Below are positions 31,680-40,887 of a DNA stretch of 41,222 nt, one piece after another; the stretch's first letter is position 1, and the number at the start of each line of letters is the position of its first letter. The notes under the pieces are model-generated. The model saw nothing but the letters and a program-made list of their open reading frames with translations. It ran no database searches and was not told the origin of the DNA. Made by a program: the position numbers and the translations under genes. The DNA lies in contig SAQR01000055.1 in the NCBI GenBank assembly GCA_004020365.1, positions 1 to 41,222 on the forward strand. Reading direction: 5' to 3'. This DNA is from Mesorhizobium sp. GTDB taxonomy: Bacteria > Pseudomonadota > Alphaproteobacteria > Rhizobiales > Rhizobiaceae.

Positions 31680-33233
31680 TCAGATCACCGCTTCGATGAG
31701 AAATGGTCCGGGGCGTGACAGGGCACTGTCCAGCAGCGCGTCGAACCGCTCGCACGTTTCGGCGCGAGCCGCCTCCACGCCCATGCCTTTCGCCAGCGAA
31801 ACCCAATCCAGCGATGGATGGTCGAGATCCAACATTCGCCTGGCGTTCTCGCCGATCGCCCCAACGCCGAGATCGCGCATCTCACCATATAGGATCGCAT
31901 AGGTTCGGTTGGAAAAGACGATCGTCACCACGTCGAGATTTTCCCGGGCCTGGGTCCACAGCCCCTGCACCGAGTACATGCCGCTGCCGTCGGCCTCCAG
32001 ATTGATCACCTTGCGGCCGGGACAGGCGACCGCCGCCCCGGTTGCCAACGGGATACCGCCGCCGATCGATCCGCCGGTAGACATCATGTAATCATGCGGT
32101 GCGGCAAAGGCGGACAGAGCGAAGAAACGCCTCGCCGAGGTGACAGCCTCGTCACAGACGATCGCATCGGCTGGCAGCTTTCGGGCTACCGACAGCGCAA
32201 TCGCATCCTCCGTCAACCTGCCGCTTGGCGTCGGCTCGTCGGGGAAGGCTGTTGCAAACACCGGTTGTTGCGACGGCTTTATGTCAAGTTCGTCACGAAG
32301 CGCTTCCAGCGCCGCATCCAGATCGTCGCCATGGGCCGCCAGCGTAAGCACCCTGCAGTCGTCTCGAACAAGCAGCCCCGGCTTCCCCGGATAGGCGAAG
32401 AAGGCAACCGGCTCCTTCGCCCCGACCAGCACCAGAACGTCGATATCCCGGAGCACAGCCGTGGCCGCATCGATCGGATAGGGGATTCGCGTTGGTGCGA
32501 CGCGCCCGCGGCCGCGTTGCATCCGGGCTATCAGAACTTCGCTGAACAGACTGACATCGGCGGCTGTCGAGATCTGGCCGGCAATGGCAAGCGCATCGGC
32601 TCGTGCAGCCTGCCCGCGAACGACGATGCCGGCCCGACCCGGAGCTGTACGGATCGCTGCGGCGATCTTGCGTACCGCGCCGATATCGACGGCGGGCCGA
32701 GGCGCAAGCTTCACCCTATCGGATGAAACCGCGCTAACCTCGCCCCAAGCAGCATCCGCAGGCAGGATCAGAGTCGCGATGCCGGGAGGCGTCAGCGACG
32801 CTCGGAAGGCTGCCTCCGTTGCCGGCGCGACATCGCCCGGGCCATCGATGCGACGGACCCAGTTCGACATCGGCGCCGCAAGGCTCTCGATATCGCTGGT
32901 GAGCGGTGCGTCGAGCGGCAGATGGTAGGATGCGTGATCGCCGACAATATTGATCATCGGGCTGCTGGCACGCCGGGCGTTGTGCATGTTGGCCAAGCCG
33001 TTGGCCAGTCCCGGGCCGGTATGCAGCAGTGTCGCGGCGGGGCAGTCGGTCATTCGGGCGTAGCCGTCAGCAGCACCTGTCACCACGCCCTCGAATAGGC
33101 CGAGCATGCAACGCATTTGCGGCTTCCGGTCCAGCGCGGCAACGAAATGCATTTCGGATGTGCCAGGATTTGCGAAGCAGACCGTCACATCATTCGCCAA
33201 AAGCACGTCACAAAGGACATCGGCGCCATTCAT
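31680..33233 (-). CDS. Thiamine-pyrophosphate-dependent enzyme (acetolactate synthase large-subunit-like)
   Basis: 517-residue TPP enzyme with the three-domain plan. The catalytic Glu48 lies in LFEGVVTGAADGYARM; the TPP/Mg motif is ADGSGMYSVQGLWTQAREN from 414, ending with Asn442 in VFSNRTYAIL. The middle domain (about 190-320) is present. It is closer to the group annotated as acetolactate synthase large subunit or benzoylformate-decarboxylase-like than to biosynthetic IlvB: it is shorter and no small subunit is nearby. The reaction is unknown. ATG 33233 has AGGAGAG seven bases upstream. TTTGA-CAT-TCAAA (33248-33260), just upstream, is a possible operator. Confidence 0.87.
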   Translation of the reverse strand: MNGADVLCDVLLANDVTVCFANPGTSEMHFVAALDRKPQMRCMLGLFEGVVTGAADGYARMTDCPAATLLHTGPGLANGLANMHNARRASSPMINIVGDHASYHLPLDAPLTSDIESLAAPMSNWVRRIDGPGDVAPATEAAFRASLTPPGIATLILPADAAWGEVSAVSSDRVKLAPRPAVDIGAVRKIAAAIRTAPGRAGIVVRGQAARADALAIAGQISTAADVSLFSEVLIARMQRGRGRVAPTRIPYPIDAATAVLRDIDVLVLVGAKEPVAFFAYPGKPGLLVRDDCRVLTLAAHGDDLDAALEALRDELDIKPSQQPVFATAFPDEPTPSGRLTEDAIALSVARKLPADAIVCDEAVTSARRFFALSAFAAPHDYMMSTGGSIGGGIPLATGAAVACPGRKVINLEADGSGMYSVQGLWTQARENLDVVTIVFSNRTYAILYGEMRDLGVGAIGENARRMLDLDHPSLDWVSLAKGMGVEAARAETCERFDALLDSALSRPGPFLIEAVI

Positions 33234-33360
33234 GAAGCTCTCTCCTGTTTGACATTCAAAGAGCAATTGCACCTGCGAGCGTCCGCGCTGCAACATCCCG
33301 CAATCACTTTTAATCTGATCCAGTCCTCTGACGCCTGTGCCTCGTTGGAGAGTTCAGGCC

Positions 33361-34164
33361 TCAGCCGAGCGCCGCCTTCAGGAAAATCATCACCGCACCG
33401 GTCAAGGCGTCGCCTTCGTCGCCGAAATTGCGGTTGATCGACATGTGCGAATAGGCGCTGCCGTCGAACAGTGTCACCTCAGTTCCGGTCGCCTGCAGGC
33501 GCTCGGCGAAGGCCCGTGAGGCTGCCGCACGACCCGTTGCGCGTGAATAGGCGACGAAGGTTGGCGGATGTCTGCGGCTCCCGACATGGCTGGCAGGCGA
33601 CAGCGCTCGCCACTGCGCCGGGTCGGGAAAGGCCCTTGCATAGGCTGGTGTCATGCCGCCGCTCCTCGCAAGCGCCTCCAGGTCATAAGCCCTGGTATCG
33701 TTCAGAACCAGCGCCGCGACGCCGGGCAGACCGCCGCGCAACCCGGTCAGTCCGGCGAGATGGCTGCCGGCCGAATGCCCCATCACCACTATCCGGTTCG
33801 GATCGCCGCCATATCCGGCGATGTTGGCGCGCACGTAGCGATAGGCCTGATCGACATCACTGGCCTGGGTGGCGACATCAGCCTCAGGCAGCATCCGGTA
33901 GTCGATCGAGACGAAGCAGAAGCCATTGTCGAGCAGGAAGCCCGGCTTGACGTCGACATTGCTGCGATTGCCGGCGCGCCAGGCGCCGCCATGGATGAAA
34001 AACATCACAGGCAGGGAGTTTTCGCCAACGCCCGCGTAGATGTCGAGCCTGGCCGGTCCGTAGTCGATGGTTTGCGGAGATGGCGAAAGCCGCCGCGATG
34101 CCGCCGAAGCGCCGTCCGTCAACAACGCCATCGACATCAAAAGCAGGGTTCGCCGATCGATCAC
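33361..34164 (-). CDS. Alpha/beta hydrolase with probable Tat signal
   Basis: 267-residue exported hydrolase of the HSL/carboxylesterase-like group. The N-terminus has a twin-arginine-type signal (DRRTLLLMSMALLTDGASAA, residues 3-22). The oxyanion motif HGGAW is at 58-62, the nucleophile Ser131 in GHSAGSH, and the C-terminal His is in SAYSHMSINRNFGD. Resembles kynurenine-formamidase-like and esterase enzymes, but the substrate is not assigned. GTG 34164 is used because GGAGGT lies four bases upstream; GTG 34170 overlaps that site. Upstream of the TPP enzyme gene on the same strand (127-base gap). Confidence 0.85.
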   Translation of the reverse strand: MIDRRTLLLMSMALLTDGASAASRRLSPSPQTIDYGPARLDIYAGVGENSLPVMFFIHGGAWRAGNRSNVDVKPGFLLDNGFCFVSIDYRMLPEADVATQASDVDQAYRYVRANIAGYGGDPNRIVVMGHSAGSHLAGLTGLRGGLPGVAALVLNDTRAYDLEALARSGGMTPAYARAFPDPAQWRALSPASHVGSRRHPPTFVAYSRATGRAAASRAFAERLQATGTEVTLFDGSAYSHMSINRNFGDEGDALTGAVMIFLKAALG

Positions 34165-34261
34165 AGTCACCTCCAGACAGCCGAAAGTGCGCGCCGGGGC
34201 GGCGAGCGTCCAGTCGAGGATTGGTTAGCCGCGACATAATCTATCGGAACTATTACCAGAA

Positions 34262-35155
34262 CTAAATGTCGCCGGCCGGCCTGATCCTCAGCCTTGCGAT
34301 CCGGTTCTTGTCGCGCTTCATGACGACGAAGCGCTTGCCGTGAAAGGTGAACGCCTGCTTCTCGTCGGGGATCAATTTCGTCTCGTGAATGACGAGACCG
34401 GCAATGGTAGTGGCTTCTTCGTCCGGCAGGTCCCAGTCGAGCGCCCGGTTCAGGTCGCGGATCGACACGGTGCCTTCGACAACGACCGAGCCGTCGGCCT
34501 CCTGCTTGACGCCCTGCACGTCAATATCGTGCTCGTCGGCGATCTCGCCGACGATCTCCTCGATGATGTCCTCCAGCGTCACCAGGCCCTCGACCTCGCC
34601 ATACTCGTCGACGACGATAGCGAAATGCGCCTTGCGCCGCAGGAAGGCGTTGAGCTGTTCCTGCAGCGTCGTGGTATCCGGCACGAACCACGGTTTTGTC
34701 GCGATCTTCATCACGTCGATCTGGGAAAAGTCGTTGCCGACATCGTTCAGCGCGCGCAGCAGGTCCTTGGCATGCAGCACGCCGACGATGTTGTCGAGCG
34801 AGCCCTTCCACAACGGCATGCGGGTATGCGGGCTCTGCAGGATCTCGCGCACCACCGCTTCCGGCGGATTGTCGGCATTGACCGAGCGCATGTTGGTGCG
34901 ATGGACCATGACATCGGAGACTTCGAGCTCGTCGAGATCGGACAGGCGGCCGATGCGGGCACGACCCTCGCGCGCCGCCTGGCCGTCGTGTCGAAAATCG
35001 TCGACGGCGCTGCGCGATTCATCATGGTCCGAATTCTGCGGCTCGATGCGCTGCAGTTGATAGCCGAATGCAGCGAGCAGGCGCGTGCGAAAGGCGAAAG
35101 CGAGCAGGCCGAGCCCGGCAAGGACAGCAGCGACAATCCAGCCGGCCTCGCTCAT
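34262..35155 (-). CDS. CorC/HlyC-type CBS-pair protein lacking the DUF21 membrane domain
   Basis: 297 residues. A short hydrophobic N-terminus (about 5-23, [18 protein letters not shown]) is followed by a linker that aligns with the post-DUF21 linker of the family ([26 protein letters not shown], about 67-92), a CBS pair (about 80-205, including [23 protein letters not shown] and [28 protein letters not shown]), and the CorC_HlyC transporter-associated domain (about 215-292). Full-length rhizobial members are about 430 residues with a DUF21 domain of several membrane spans, which is missing here. YbeX/CorC in enterobacteria also lacks DUF21, so the protein may still work, for example in magnesium or cobalt homeostasis. 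ATG 35155 overlaps the aroB stop (ATGA). Confidence 0.88.
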   Translation of the reverse strand: MSEAGWIVAAVLAGLGLLAFAFRTRLLAAFGYQLQRIEPQNSDHDESRSAVDDFRHDGQAAREGRARIGRLSDLDELEVSDVMVHRTNMRSVNADNPPEAVVREILQSPHTRMPLWKGSLDNIVGVLHAKDLLRALNDVGNDFSQIDVMKIATKPWFVPDTTTLQEQLNAFLRRKAHFAIVVDEYGEVEGLVTLEDIIEEIVGEIADEHDIDVQGVKQEADGSVVVEGTVSIRDLNRALDWDLPDEEATTIAGLVIHETKLIPDEKQAFTFHGKRFVVMKRDKNRIARLRIRPAGDI

Positions 35156-36327
35156 CCCGGTCGGCCTCCCGGCCGACCCGGTCGGCCTTTCGGCTGACCC
35201 GGGCGGCTGCCCGGATGGTTCTCCCTCAGAAACGACAGCACTTCCGACGCCGGCACATCCTTGGCGATGAAGGCCTGGCCGATGCCGCGCGTCAGGATGA
35301 AGGTCAGCGCGCCGCGCGACACCTTCTTGTCCTGGGTGATGAAGGCAAGCAGCGCTTCGGCGTCAGGCAATTCACCCGGAATATCGGCCATGCGCCAGGG
35401 CAGGCCAACGGCGCGAAGATGCGCCTCGACGCGCGCCGCATCGTCGGGACTTGCCAGGTTGAGGCGTGACGAAAAGCGATAAGCCAGCGCCATGCCGATG
35501 GCGACTCCCTCGCCGTGGACGAGACGGGCGCTGTCATATCGGGTGGCGGCCTCGAGCGCGTGGCCGAACGTGTGGCCGAGATTGAGCAGCGCGCGGTCGC
35601 CGGTCTCGAACTCGTCGCGGGCGACGACATCGGCCTTGGCGCGGCAGGCTTCGGCGATGGCCTCGGCCCGCTGTGGGCCGCCGGCGAACACTTTGCCCCA
35701 GTTCTCCTCCAGCCAGGCGAAGAGGTCGGGGCGATCGATGAGCCCGTACTTGGCGAGTTCGGCGTAACCCGCCCGGAATTCCCGGATCGGCAGCGTGTCG
35801 AGCACTTCGGTGTCGGCCAGCACCAGTTTAGGCTGATGGAAGACGCCGACGAGATTCTTGCCGCGCGCACTGTTGATGCCGGTCTTGCCGCCGACGGAAG
35901 AGTCGACCTGCGCCAGCAGCGAAGTCGGGATCTGCACGAAATTCATGCCGCGGCGCACGATGCCGGCGGCAAATCCGGCCAGATCGCCGATGACGCCGCC
36001 ACCGAGCGCGACGACGACATCGCCGCGTTCCAGTCTTGCGGCGAGTACGCCGTCCACCACCTCTTCGAGATGCGCGAAACTCTTGGTCTTTTCTCCCGCC
36101 GGCAGCGTGATGACGGCGGGCCGGATGCCGCTCTTTTCAAGGCCGGCCTTCAACGTCTCGAGGTGGGCTGCGGCGACATTGACGTCGGTGACCACCGCGG
36201 CGCGCGTGCCGGGCAGGCGGCGCGAAATCTCGCTGCCGGCGCGGAACAGCAGGCCGGAGCCGATCAAAATGTCATAGGCGCGATCGCCGAGCCCGACTTC
36301 GACGGTGACCGTCGCATTGCTGCTCAC
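35152..36327 (-). CDS. aroB: 3-dehydroquinate synthase
   Basis: Second step of the shikimate pathway: NAD- and metal-dependent cyclisation of DAHP to 3-dehydroquinate. 391 residues. Landmarks are [17 protein letters not shown] near 105-121, [21 protein letters not shown] near 132-152, [14 protein letters not shown] near 157-170, [13 protein letters not shown] near 248-260 and [11 protein letters not shown] near 269-279, holding the metal ligands. The protein ends with a 21-residue tail of three heptapeptides of the form xPxxRPG (from residue 371), encoded by 21-bp tandem repeats and absent from typical AroB. It overlaps aroK upstream by four bases and the CorC-like gene downstream by four bases. 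Confidence 0.95.
   Translation of the reverse strand: MSSNATVTVEVGLGDRAYDILIGSGLLFRAGSEISRRLPGTRAAVVTDVNVAAAHLETLKAGLEKSGIRPAVITLPAGEKTKSFAHLEEVVDGVLAARLERGDVVVALGGGVIGDLAGFAAGIVRRGMNFVQIPTSLLAQVDSSVGGKTGINSARGKNLVGVFHQPKLVLADTEVLDTLPIREFRAGYAELAKYGLIDRPDLFAWLEENWGKVFAGGPQRAEAIAEACRAKADVVARDEFETGDRALLNLGHTFGHALEAATRYDSARLVHGEGVAIGMALAYRFSSRLNLASPDDAARVEAHLRAVGLPWRMADIPGELPDAEALLAFITQDKKVSRGALTFILTRGIGQAFIAKDVPASEVLSFLRENHPGSRPGQPKGRPGRPGGRPG
35156..35218. repeat. 21-bp tandem repeat (three units) encoding the AroB tail
   Basis: Units at 35156-35176, 35177-35197 and 35198-35218; the first two differ at only three positions and the third is diverged. Each unit can fold: GGTCGGCC with GGCCGACC in the first. 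The array overlaps the ribosome-binding region of the CorC-like gene. Confidence 0.85.
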
Positions 36328-36929
36328 GAGCCCACCTCACCTGTCGCGGCTGCCACGCCGAAATGCCCGCAAAGCGCGTTCACCACCTCGGCGGCGATGA
36401 CCTCCTTGCGATCGTCGCGGGTCGGCACGGTAACATCGGCGGTTGCGTAGACCGGATAGCGCTCGGCCATCAACCGCTCGATCACGGCACGCGGATCGGC
36501 GCTTTTCAGGAGCGGCCGGTTCTGCTTCTTGGAAACGCGGTCCATCAACAGGTCGATCTCGGCCTTCAGCCATACCGACACGCCATGGCCCGCAATGGCC
36601 TCCCGCGTCTGCGCGCTCATGAAGGCGCCGCCGCCCGTCGACAGCACCTGCGGGCCGTGTTCCAATATGCGCAGGATAACGCGCTGCTCCAGCGCCCGGA
36701 ACTCGGGCTCGCCATAGCGTTCGAACAGTTCCGGGACGCTCATCCGCGACACGCTTTCGATTTCCTGATCACTGTCCATGAAAGGCAGTCCAAGCATCCC
36801 CGCCACCTTGCGACCGATCGCCGTCTTGCCGGCGCCCATAAGGCCGACAAATACGATGGAACGGCTGCCCAGCCGGCCGAGCAGCGCGGCATGGCTCTCA
36901 TCGGGAGGATTGGCTGGTAACGCGTTCAT
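36324..36929 (-). CDS. aroK: Shikimate kinase
   Basis: Phosphorylates shikimate at the 3-hydroxyl using ATP; cytoplasmic. 201 residues, slightly longer than average because of a 20-residue N-terminal extension. Walker A GLMGAGKT is at 29-36, the shikimate/Mg Asp pair at 52 and 54 (FMDSDQEIE), the shikimate-binding FRALEQ near 77-82 and the GGGAFM motif near 98-103, with the lid Arg in KKQNRPLL near 138. Start ATG 36929. It overlaps aroB by four bases (ATGA) and heads the aroK-aroB-CorC-like operon. Confidence 0.95.
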   Translation of the reverse strand: MNALPANPPDESHAALLGRLGSRSIVFVGLMGAGKTAIGRKVAGMLGLPFMDSDQEIESVSRMSVPELFERYGEPEFRALEQRVILRILEHGPQVLSTGGGAFMSAQTREAIAGHGVSVWLKAEIDLLMDRVSKKQNRPLLKSADPRAVIERLMAERYPVYATADVTVPTRDDRKEVIAAEVVNALCGHFGVAAATGEVGS

Positions 36930-36978
36930 GACACCATGATGTTTCTAAGCAGGTCCGCATGGCCCCCTTTGCCGGCGT

Positions 36979-37007
36979 ATCGACATCAAAAGCCTGATTG
37001 CGTCAAG
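36979..37007 (-). promoter_or_regulatory. Possible promoter of the aroK operon
   Basis: On the minus strand CTTGAC (37007-37002), 17 bases, GTCGAT (36984-36979). Perfect alphaproteobacterial -35 with a weak -10. It would start transcription about 43 bases before aroK. Confidence 0.35.
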
Positions 37008-37040
37008 CGTGGCGCGGCCGCGCGTCGTCCGAGCTTCGCC

Positions 37041-37069
37041 CTTGAATTGGCCGGATTGGCGTCTCATAA
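37041..37069 (+). promoter_or_regulatory. Possible promoter of the small membrane protein-xerD unit
   Basis: CTTGAA (37041-37046), 17 bases, TCATAA (37064-37069). Reasonable fit to a housekeeping promoter; it would give a leader of about 40 bases before the small gene at 37116. Confidence 0.4.
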
Positions 37070-37115
37070 GGGCACTGGGTTTGGAACCGCAGAACAACAA
37101 GACGGGCGAAAATTG

Positions 37116-37268
37116 ATGCCGACACTGTTCCGCTTTGTCGTGACGCTCACGATTCTGGCCGGCATTGTCTACGGCGCGATGTTCGCCCTGGCGATGTTCG
37201 TCGAGCCGAGAAAGGCCGAAATGAGCGTGCGAATCCCTGCCGAAAAGCTCATTCCCAAGAAAAACTGA
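37116..37268 (+). CDS. Small single-pass membrane protein (50 residues)
   Basis: A 50-residue protein with one hydrophobic segment (about 4-29, [26 protein letters not shown]) and a basic, Lys-rich tail ending KLIPKKN. I recall a short conserved protein at this place, upstream of xerD, in other Hyphomicrobiales, sometimes mislabelled as histidine kinase. Function unknown. The longer open frame from 36936 has no support. Its stop codon lies in the first unit of a 17-bp tandem duplication that runs into the xerD start, 22 bases downstream. Confidence 0.75.
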   Translation: MPTLFRFVVTLTILAGIVYGAMFALAMFVEPRKAEMSVRIPAEKLIPKKN

Positions 37269-37290
37269 GAGACAAGAAAAACTGAGAGAC
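37257..37290 (+). repeat. Perfect 17-bp tandem duplication at the xerD ribosome-binding site
   Basis: AAGAAAAACTGAGAGAC occurs at 37257-37273 and again at 37274-37290. The first copy carries the stop codon of the small membrane protein; the second supplies GAGAG just before the xerD ATG. Confidence 0.95.
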
Positions 37291-38208
37291 ATGAACAGCG
37301 CGGCCCGCATCGAAGCCTTTCTGGAAATGATGAGCGCCGAGCGCGGCGCTGCCGAAAACACGCTTTCCAGCTATCGCCGCGACCTCGAAGACGCGTCAGC
37401 CGAGATCGACGGCGGGCTCGCTGGTGCCGCCGCTGCCGATATCCGCAACTATCTCGATGAGATAGCCGCACGCGGTTTTGCCGCCACCTCGCAGGCACGC
37501 AAGCTGTCGGCGATGCGCCAGTTCTTCAAGTTCCTCTACGCCGAGGGTCTGCGCGGCGACGACCCGACCGGAACTCTGGACAGTCCGAAGAAGGGCCGGC
37601 CGCTGCCGAAGACGATGAGCGAGGCCGACACCGGCCGGCTGATCGACCGTGCGGCGCAGGAGGCAGCTGACGCCTCGCTGAACGATGGCGACGGCCTGGC
37701 GGCGCTGCGTCTGCATGCGCTGGTCGAGGTGCTCTACGCCACCGGCCTGCGGGTTTCCGAACTGGTCGGCTTGCCGGTGACGGTGGCGCTGCGCGACGAT
37801 CGTTTCTTCATGGTCCGCGGCAAGGGTGACAAGGAACGCATGGTGCCGCTGTCGGCAAAGGCGCGCGTGGCCATGCGGGCCTGGCTCGCTGCCCGGGCAA
37901 CGGTGCCGGCTTTGGCCGATAGCCCGTTCCTGTTTCCGGCGGCAAGCGACAGCGGCTATCTCTCCAGGCAGGTCTTCGCCCGCGACCTGAAGGGCCTTGC
38001 CGCGCGGGCCGGCATCGCCTCGGCGAAGATATCGCCGCATGTGCTGCGCCATGCTTTCGCCAGCCATCTCCTGCAGAACGGCGCCGATCTCAGGGCCGTG
38101 CAGCAGTTGCTTGGCCATGCCGATATTTCGACGACGCAGATTTACACGCATGTGCTGGAGGAGCGGCTGATGCGGCTGGTCAACGACCATCATCCGCTTG
38201 CCGACTAG
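37291..38208 (+). CDS. xerD: Tyrosine recombinase XerD
   Basis: Site-specific recombinase that resolves chromosome dimers at dif with XerC. 305 residues. N-terminal SAM-like/core-binding domain about 1-95; catalytic domain about 105-300. Catalytic residues are Arg154 (TGLRVSEL), Lys178 (RGKGDKER), His250 and Arg253 (SPHVLRHAF), His276 (LLGHADIS) and nucleophile Tyr285 (TTQIYTHV). This full set indicates an active enzyme. The aroK-xerD-accA neighbourhood is the normal rhizobial XerD locus, so it is not a phage or island integrase. ATG 37291 directly follows the 17-bp duplication. Confidence 0.94.
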   Translation: MNSAARIEAFLEMMSAERGAAENTLSSYRRDLEDASAEIDGGLAGAAAADIRNYLDEIAARGFAATSQARKLSAMRQFFKFLYAEGLRGDDPTGTLDSPKKGRPLPKTMSEADTGRLIDRAAQEAADASLNDGDGLAALRLHALVEVLYATGLRVSELVGLPVTVALRDDRFFMVRGKGDKERMVPLSAKARVAMRAWLAARATVPALADSPFLFPAASDSGYLSRQVFARDLKGLAARAGIASAKISPHVLRHAFASHLLQNGADLRAVQQLLGHADISTTQIYTHVLEERLMRLVNDHHPLAD

Positions 38209-38307
38209 GCGTCATGTCGCTATGTGAGGACCACGTTCCACCGCCCGGAGCCTCTGTTTCCAAGGTTCCGTCAGTCATTGCCTCCCGGCTTATCGGTCCG
38301 CTCAAGA

Positions 38308-39258
38308 ATGTACAATTACCTCGATTTCGAAAAGCCGGTCGCCGATCTCGAAGGCAAGATCCTCGAGTTGAAGAAGCTCGCCGAGAATGGCGAGGCGGTC
38401 GACGTCGGCGATGAGATCAGCCGTCTCGAGAAACGCGTGCGCGACGCATTGCGCGACACTTACAAGGCGCTGACCCCGTGGCAGAAGGTGCAGGTGGCGC
38501 GCCATCCGGACAGGCCGCATTGCGTCGACTACATCAAGGGCCTGTTCAACGATTTCACGCCGCTTGCCGGCGACCGCAATTTCGGCGAGGACCAGGCGAT
38601 CGTCGGCGGCTTCGCCCGCTTCCGCGGCGAGCCGGTGGCGATCATCGGCCAGGAAAAGGGCTCGGACACGGCCGGCCGGCTGAGGCATAATTTCGGCTCG
38701 GTGCGCCCGGAGGGCTATCGCAAGGCGGTGCGGCTGATGGAGCTCGCCGACCGCTTCAATATCCCGTTGCTGACGCTGGTCGACACGGCCGGCGCCTATC
38801 CGGGCGTCAATGCCGAGGAGCGCGGCCAGGCGGAAGCCATCGCCCGCTCGACCTCGGCCTGTCTTCGCCTGAAGGTGCCGTCGATCTCGGTGGTCATCGG
38901 CGAAGGCGGCTCGGGCGGTGCCATCGCGATCGCCACAGCCAACCGCGTCTACATGCTCGAACACGCCATCTATTCGGTGATCTCGCCGGAGGGCGCCGCC
39001 TCGATCCTGTGGCGCGACACCACCCGCTCGAAGGATGCGGCGACCAACATGAAGATCACCGCCCAGGATCTGCTGGAGCTGAAGATCATCGACGCCATCG
39101 TTCCCGAACCGCTCGGCGGCGCCCATCGTGGCCCGGAAACGGTGATTGCCGCTACCGGCGATCTCATCGCCAAAACGATGAAGGAATTCTCCGGCGCCAA
39201 CACCGATTTTCGCGAGCAGCGCCGCGAGAAATACCTGGCTATGGGGCGAAACCTCTAG
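38308..39258 (+). CDS. accA: Acetyl-CoA carboxylase carboxyltransferase subunit alpha
   Basis: Alpha subunit of the carboxyltransferase that makes malonyl-CoA for fatty acid synthesis. 316 residues, normal length. Landmarks are [21 protein letters not shown] at the start, [23 protein letters not shown] near 54-76, [20 protein letters not shown] near 89-108, GKxSDTAxRLRHNFG-type text [25 protein letters not shown] near 117-141, [27 protein letters not shown] near 155-181 and [13 protein letters not shown] near 197-209. ATG 38308 gives the family start; the frame opens at 38224 without homology. Its TAG stop overlaps a palindromic repeat. Confidence 0.95.
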   Translation: MYNYLDFEKPVADLEGKILELKKLAENGEAVDVGDEISRLEKRVRDALRDTYKALTPWQKVQVARHPDRPHCVDYIKGLFNDFTPLAGDRNFGEDQAIVGGFARFRGEPVAIIGQEKGSDTAGRLRHNFGSVRPEGYRKAVRLMELADRFNIPLLTLVDTAGAYPGVNAEERGQAEAIARSTSACLRLKVPSISVVIGEGGSGGAIAIATANRVYMLEHAIYSVISPEGAASILWRDTTRSKDAATNMKITAQDLLELKIIDAIVPEPLGGAHRGPETVIAATGDLIAKTMKEFSGANTDFREQRREKYLAMGRNL

Positions 39259-39325
39259 ACCATGATCCCAAACCGAAGGTCAGCGCAGCAAAGAACGGGT
39301 ACCGGTTTCGGAAAAGATCATGGTC
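39258..39325. repeat. Palindromic repeat (family D relative) after accA
   Basis: Outer arms GACCATGATC (39258-39267) and GATCATGGTC (39316-39325); inside are AACCGAAGGTC and CGGTTTCGGAAAA as in the copy at 25483-25573. The first base is the last base of the accA stop codon. Confidence 0.8.
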
Positions 39326-39552
39326 AAACAAGAAGATTCGGGCCGTCCAATTTCAATCGGACGGACCGCGAGAGGGTGTCAGTGCAGCAATGTGGCCAGA
39401 TTGAGCACCTTCGCCACAAAAATGCCGCTGCGTTCGTTTCAATCGGATTGGGCCCGGCGCTTGCGGTAAGGAATTTTCAAGGTTAACGGGCTTACGGTTG
39501 GGCCTGCCGGCGCTGAGGCCTGCGCTCCGAAAGAAAAGACATAGCCACACCC
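39326..39552 (+). other. Intergenic region between accA repeat and the L,D-transpeptidase gene
   Basis: No gene supported. It holds CCGTCC (39343-39348) and GGACGG (39359-39364) around AATTTCAATC, and TTTCAATCGGA appears twice (near 39351 and 39438). No strong promoter was recognised. Confidence 0.5.
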
Positions 39553-40881
39553 ATGCTTGCCACGCTCGCCCGCACCGCACTTCTGATTGCCGCGATAGGC
39601 GTCGCCGGCTGCAATGATTCTTCGATGAAGGATTTTGCCCCCCACGCCAACAAGCCGCTGCCCGACAAGATCCTGGCCAGCATGAAGGCCAAGGGCATGA
39701 CCCGCACCTCGCCGGTGATGGCCCGCATCTTCAAGGAAGAGGGCAAGCTTGAAATCTGGAAGGCCAAGACCAACGGCCGCTACGATCTGGTCGCCAGCTA
39801 CGACATCTGCAAATGGTCGGGCAAGCTGGGTCCCAAATACACCGAAGGCGACCGCCAGGCGCCGGAAGGCTTCTATACCGTCCGTCCGGCGCAGATGAAT
39901 CCGCGCTCGAGCTACCACCTTGCCTTCAACATCGGCTATCCCAACGCCTACGATCGCGCCAATGGCCGCACCGGTTCGCATCTGATGGTCCATGGCGCCT
40001 GCTCGTCTTCGGGCTGCTATTCGATGACCGACGCGCAGATCGAGCAGATCTACGCCTTCGGCCGCGACGCTTTCCAGGGCGGGCAGACCGAGTTCCAGAT
40101 CCAGGCCTTTCCGTTCCGCATGACCGCCGCCAACATGGCGCGCTATCGCAAGGATCCGAACTACGAATTCTGGAAGATGTTGAAGGTCGGCTACGACAAT
40201 TTCGAGATCACGAAAGTGCCGCCGAAGGTCGATGTCTGCGAGAAGCGCTATGTCTTCAACCAGGTCGCGCCTGACGGCGAGAGCTTCGATCCGACCGGCG
40301 CCTGCCCCGCGACGACGCAGCCGGATTCGCTGAAGAGCGCCTTCAATGCCTATCAGAGCACCTACGAAGCGGCTTTCAACGGCGCGGTCAGGGCCAGCGT
40401 GCCGGCGCCAAAGCCGACCATCGGCGGGATCAAGGAAGCCAGCATCGTTTCCGAGTGGTCGAAGAAGCGCGCCCGTGGCGAACGTGTGCCGATCGAGCCG
40501 CCTTCGCTCAACGCCGATGGCTCGTCGACGGCGACGGCGCGCATGGGCCGCATCGATTCGCCGGCGGGCCGCAAGATGGCCGCGCTCGACGCCGAGAAGG
40601 CCGCCAAGCAGAAGGCCGAGGAGCAAAGGCTTGCCGCGATAGAAGCGGCCAAGGCCGAGAAAGCGGCGGCCAAGGCTCAGGCTGTGGCCGAAAAGGCAAC
40701 GGCCAGGATCAATTCGCTGGCCGAAGAGGTGGAGGCCAGTGCCGCGGCCGAAGCGCCTGTCGCTACCGCGACAATCGCCTCGACCCCCGCTGCCGCCCCG
40801 GCCGCAACACAGGCGGTGAATGCCGGTGAAAGCAGGACGACAAGGCTGAAGAAGAAGCTGCTCGGCATGTTCGGCGGCTGA
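39553..40881 (+). CDS. Murein L,D-transpeptidase family lipoprotein (YkuD domain)
   Basis: 442-residue envelope protein. Signal peptide with lipobox VAGC, Cys20 being the predicted lipidation site. The YkuD/L,D-transpeptidase domain covers about 65-200, with the catalytic motif HGACSSSGCYSM: His147 and nucleophile Cys155. Such enzymes crosslink peptidoglycan 3-3 or attach proteins to it; the COG3034 group to which this seems to belong includes YafK/DpaA-like proteins that can cleave lipoprotein from murein, so crosslinking is not certain. The C-terminal part (about 345-400) is rich in Ala, Lys and Glu, likely a coiled coil, followed by an Ala/Thr/Pro stretch and a basic end. Start ATG 39553. 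Confidence 0.9.
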   Translation: MLATLARTALLIAAIGVAGCNDSSMKDFAPHANKPLPDKILASMKAKGMTRTSPVMARIFKEEGKLEIWKAKTNGRYDLVASYDICKWSGKLGPKYTEGDRQAPEGFYTVRPAQMNPRSSYHLAFNIGYPNAYDRANGRTGSHLMVHGACSSSGCYSMTDAQIEQIYAFGRDAFQGGQTEFQIQAFPFRMTAANMARYRKDPNYEFWKMLKVGYDNFEITKVPPKVDVCEKRYVFNQVAPDGESFDPTGACPATTQPDSLKSAFNAYQSTYEAAFNGAVRASVPAPKPTIGGIKEASIVSEWSKKRARGERVPIEPPSLNADGSSTATARMGRIDSPAGRKMAALDAEKAAKQKAEEQRLAAIEAAKAEKAAAKAQAVAEKATARINSLAEEVEASAAAEAPVATATIASTPAAAPAATQAVNAGESRTTRLKKKLLGMFGG

Positions 40882-40887
40882 GATTTT

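Noticed and set aside
37291-38208. XerD-like gene as a mark of an integrated element
   Set aside because: Sequence length, full catalytic set and the aroK-xerD-accA context fit the housekeeping recombinase; no att-like repeats or tRNA nearby.
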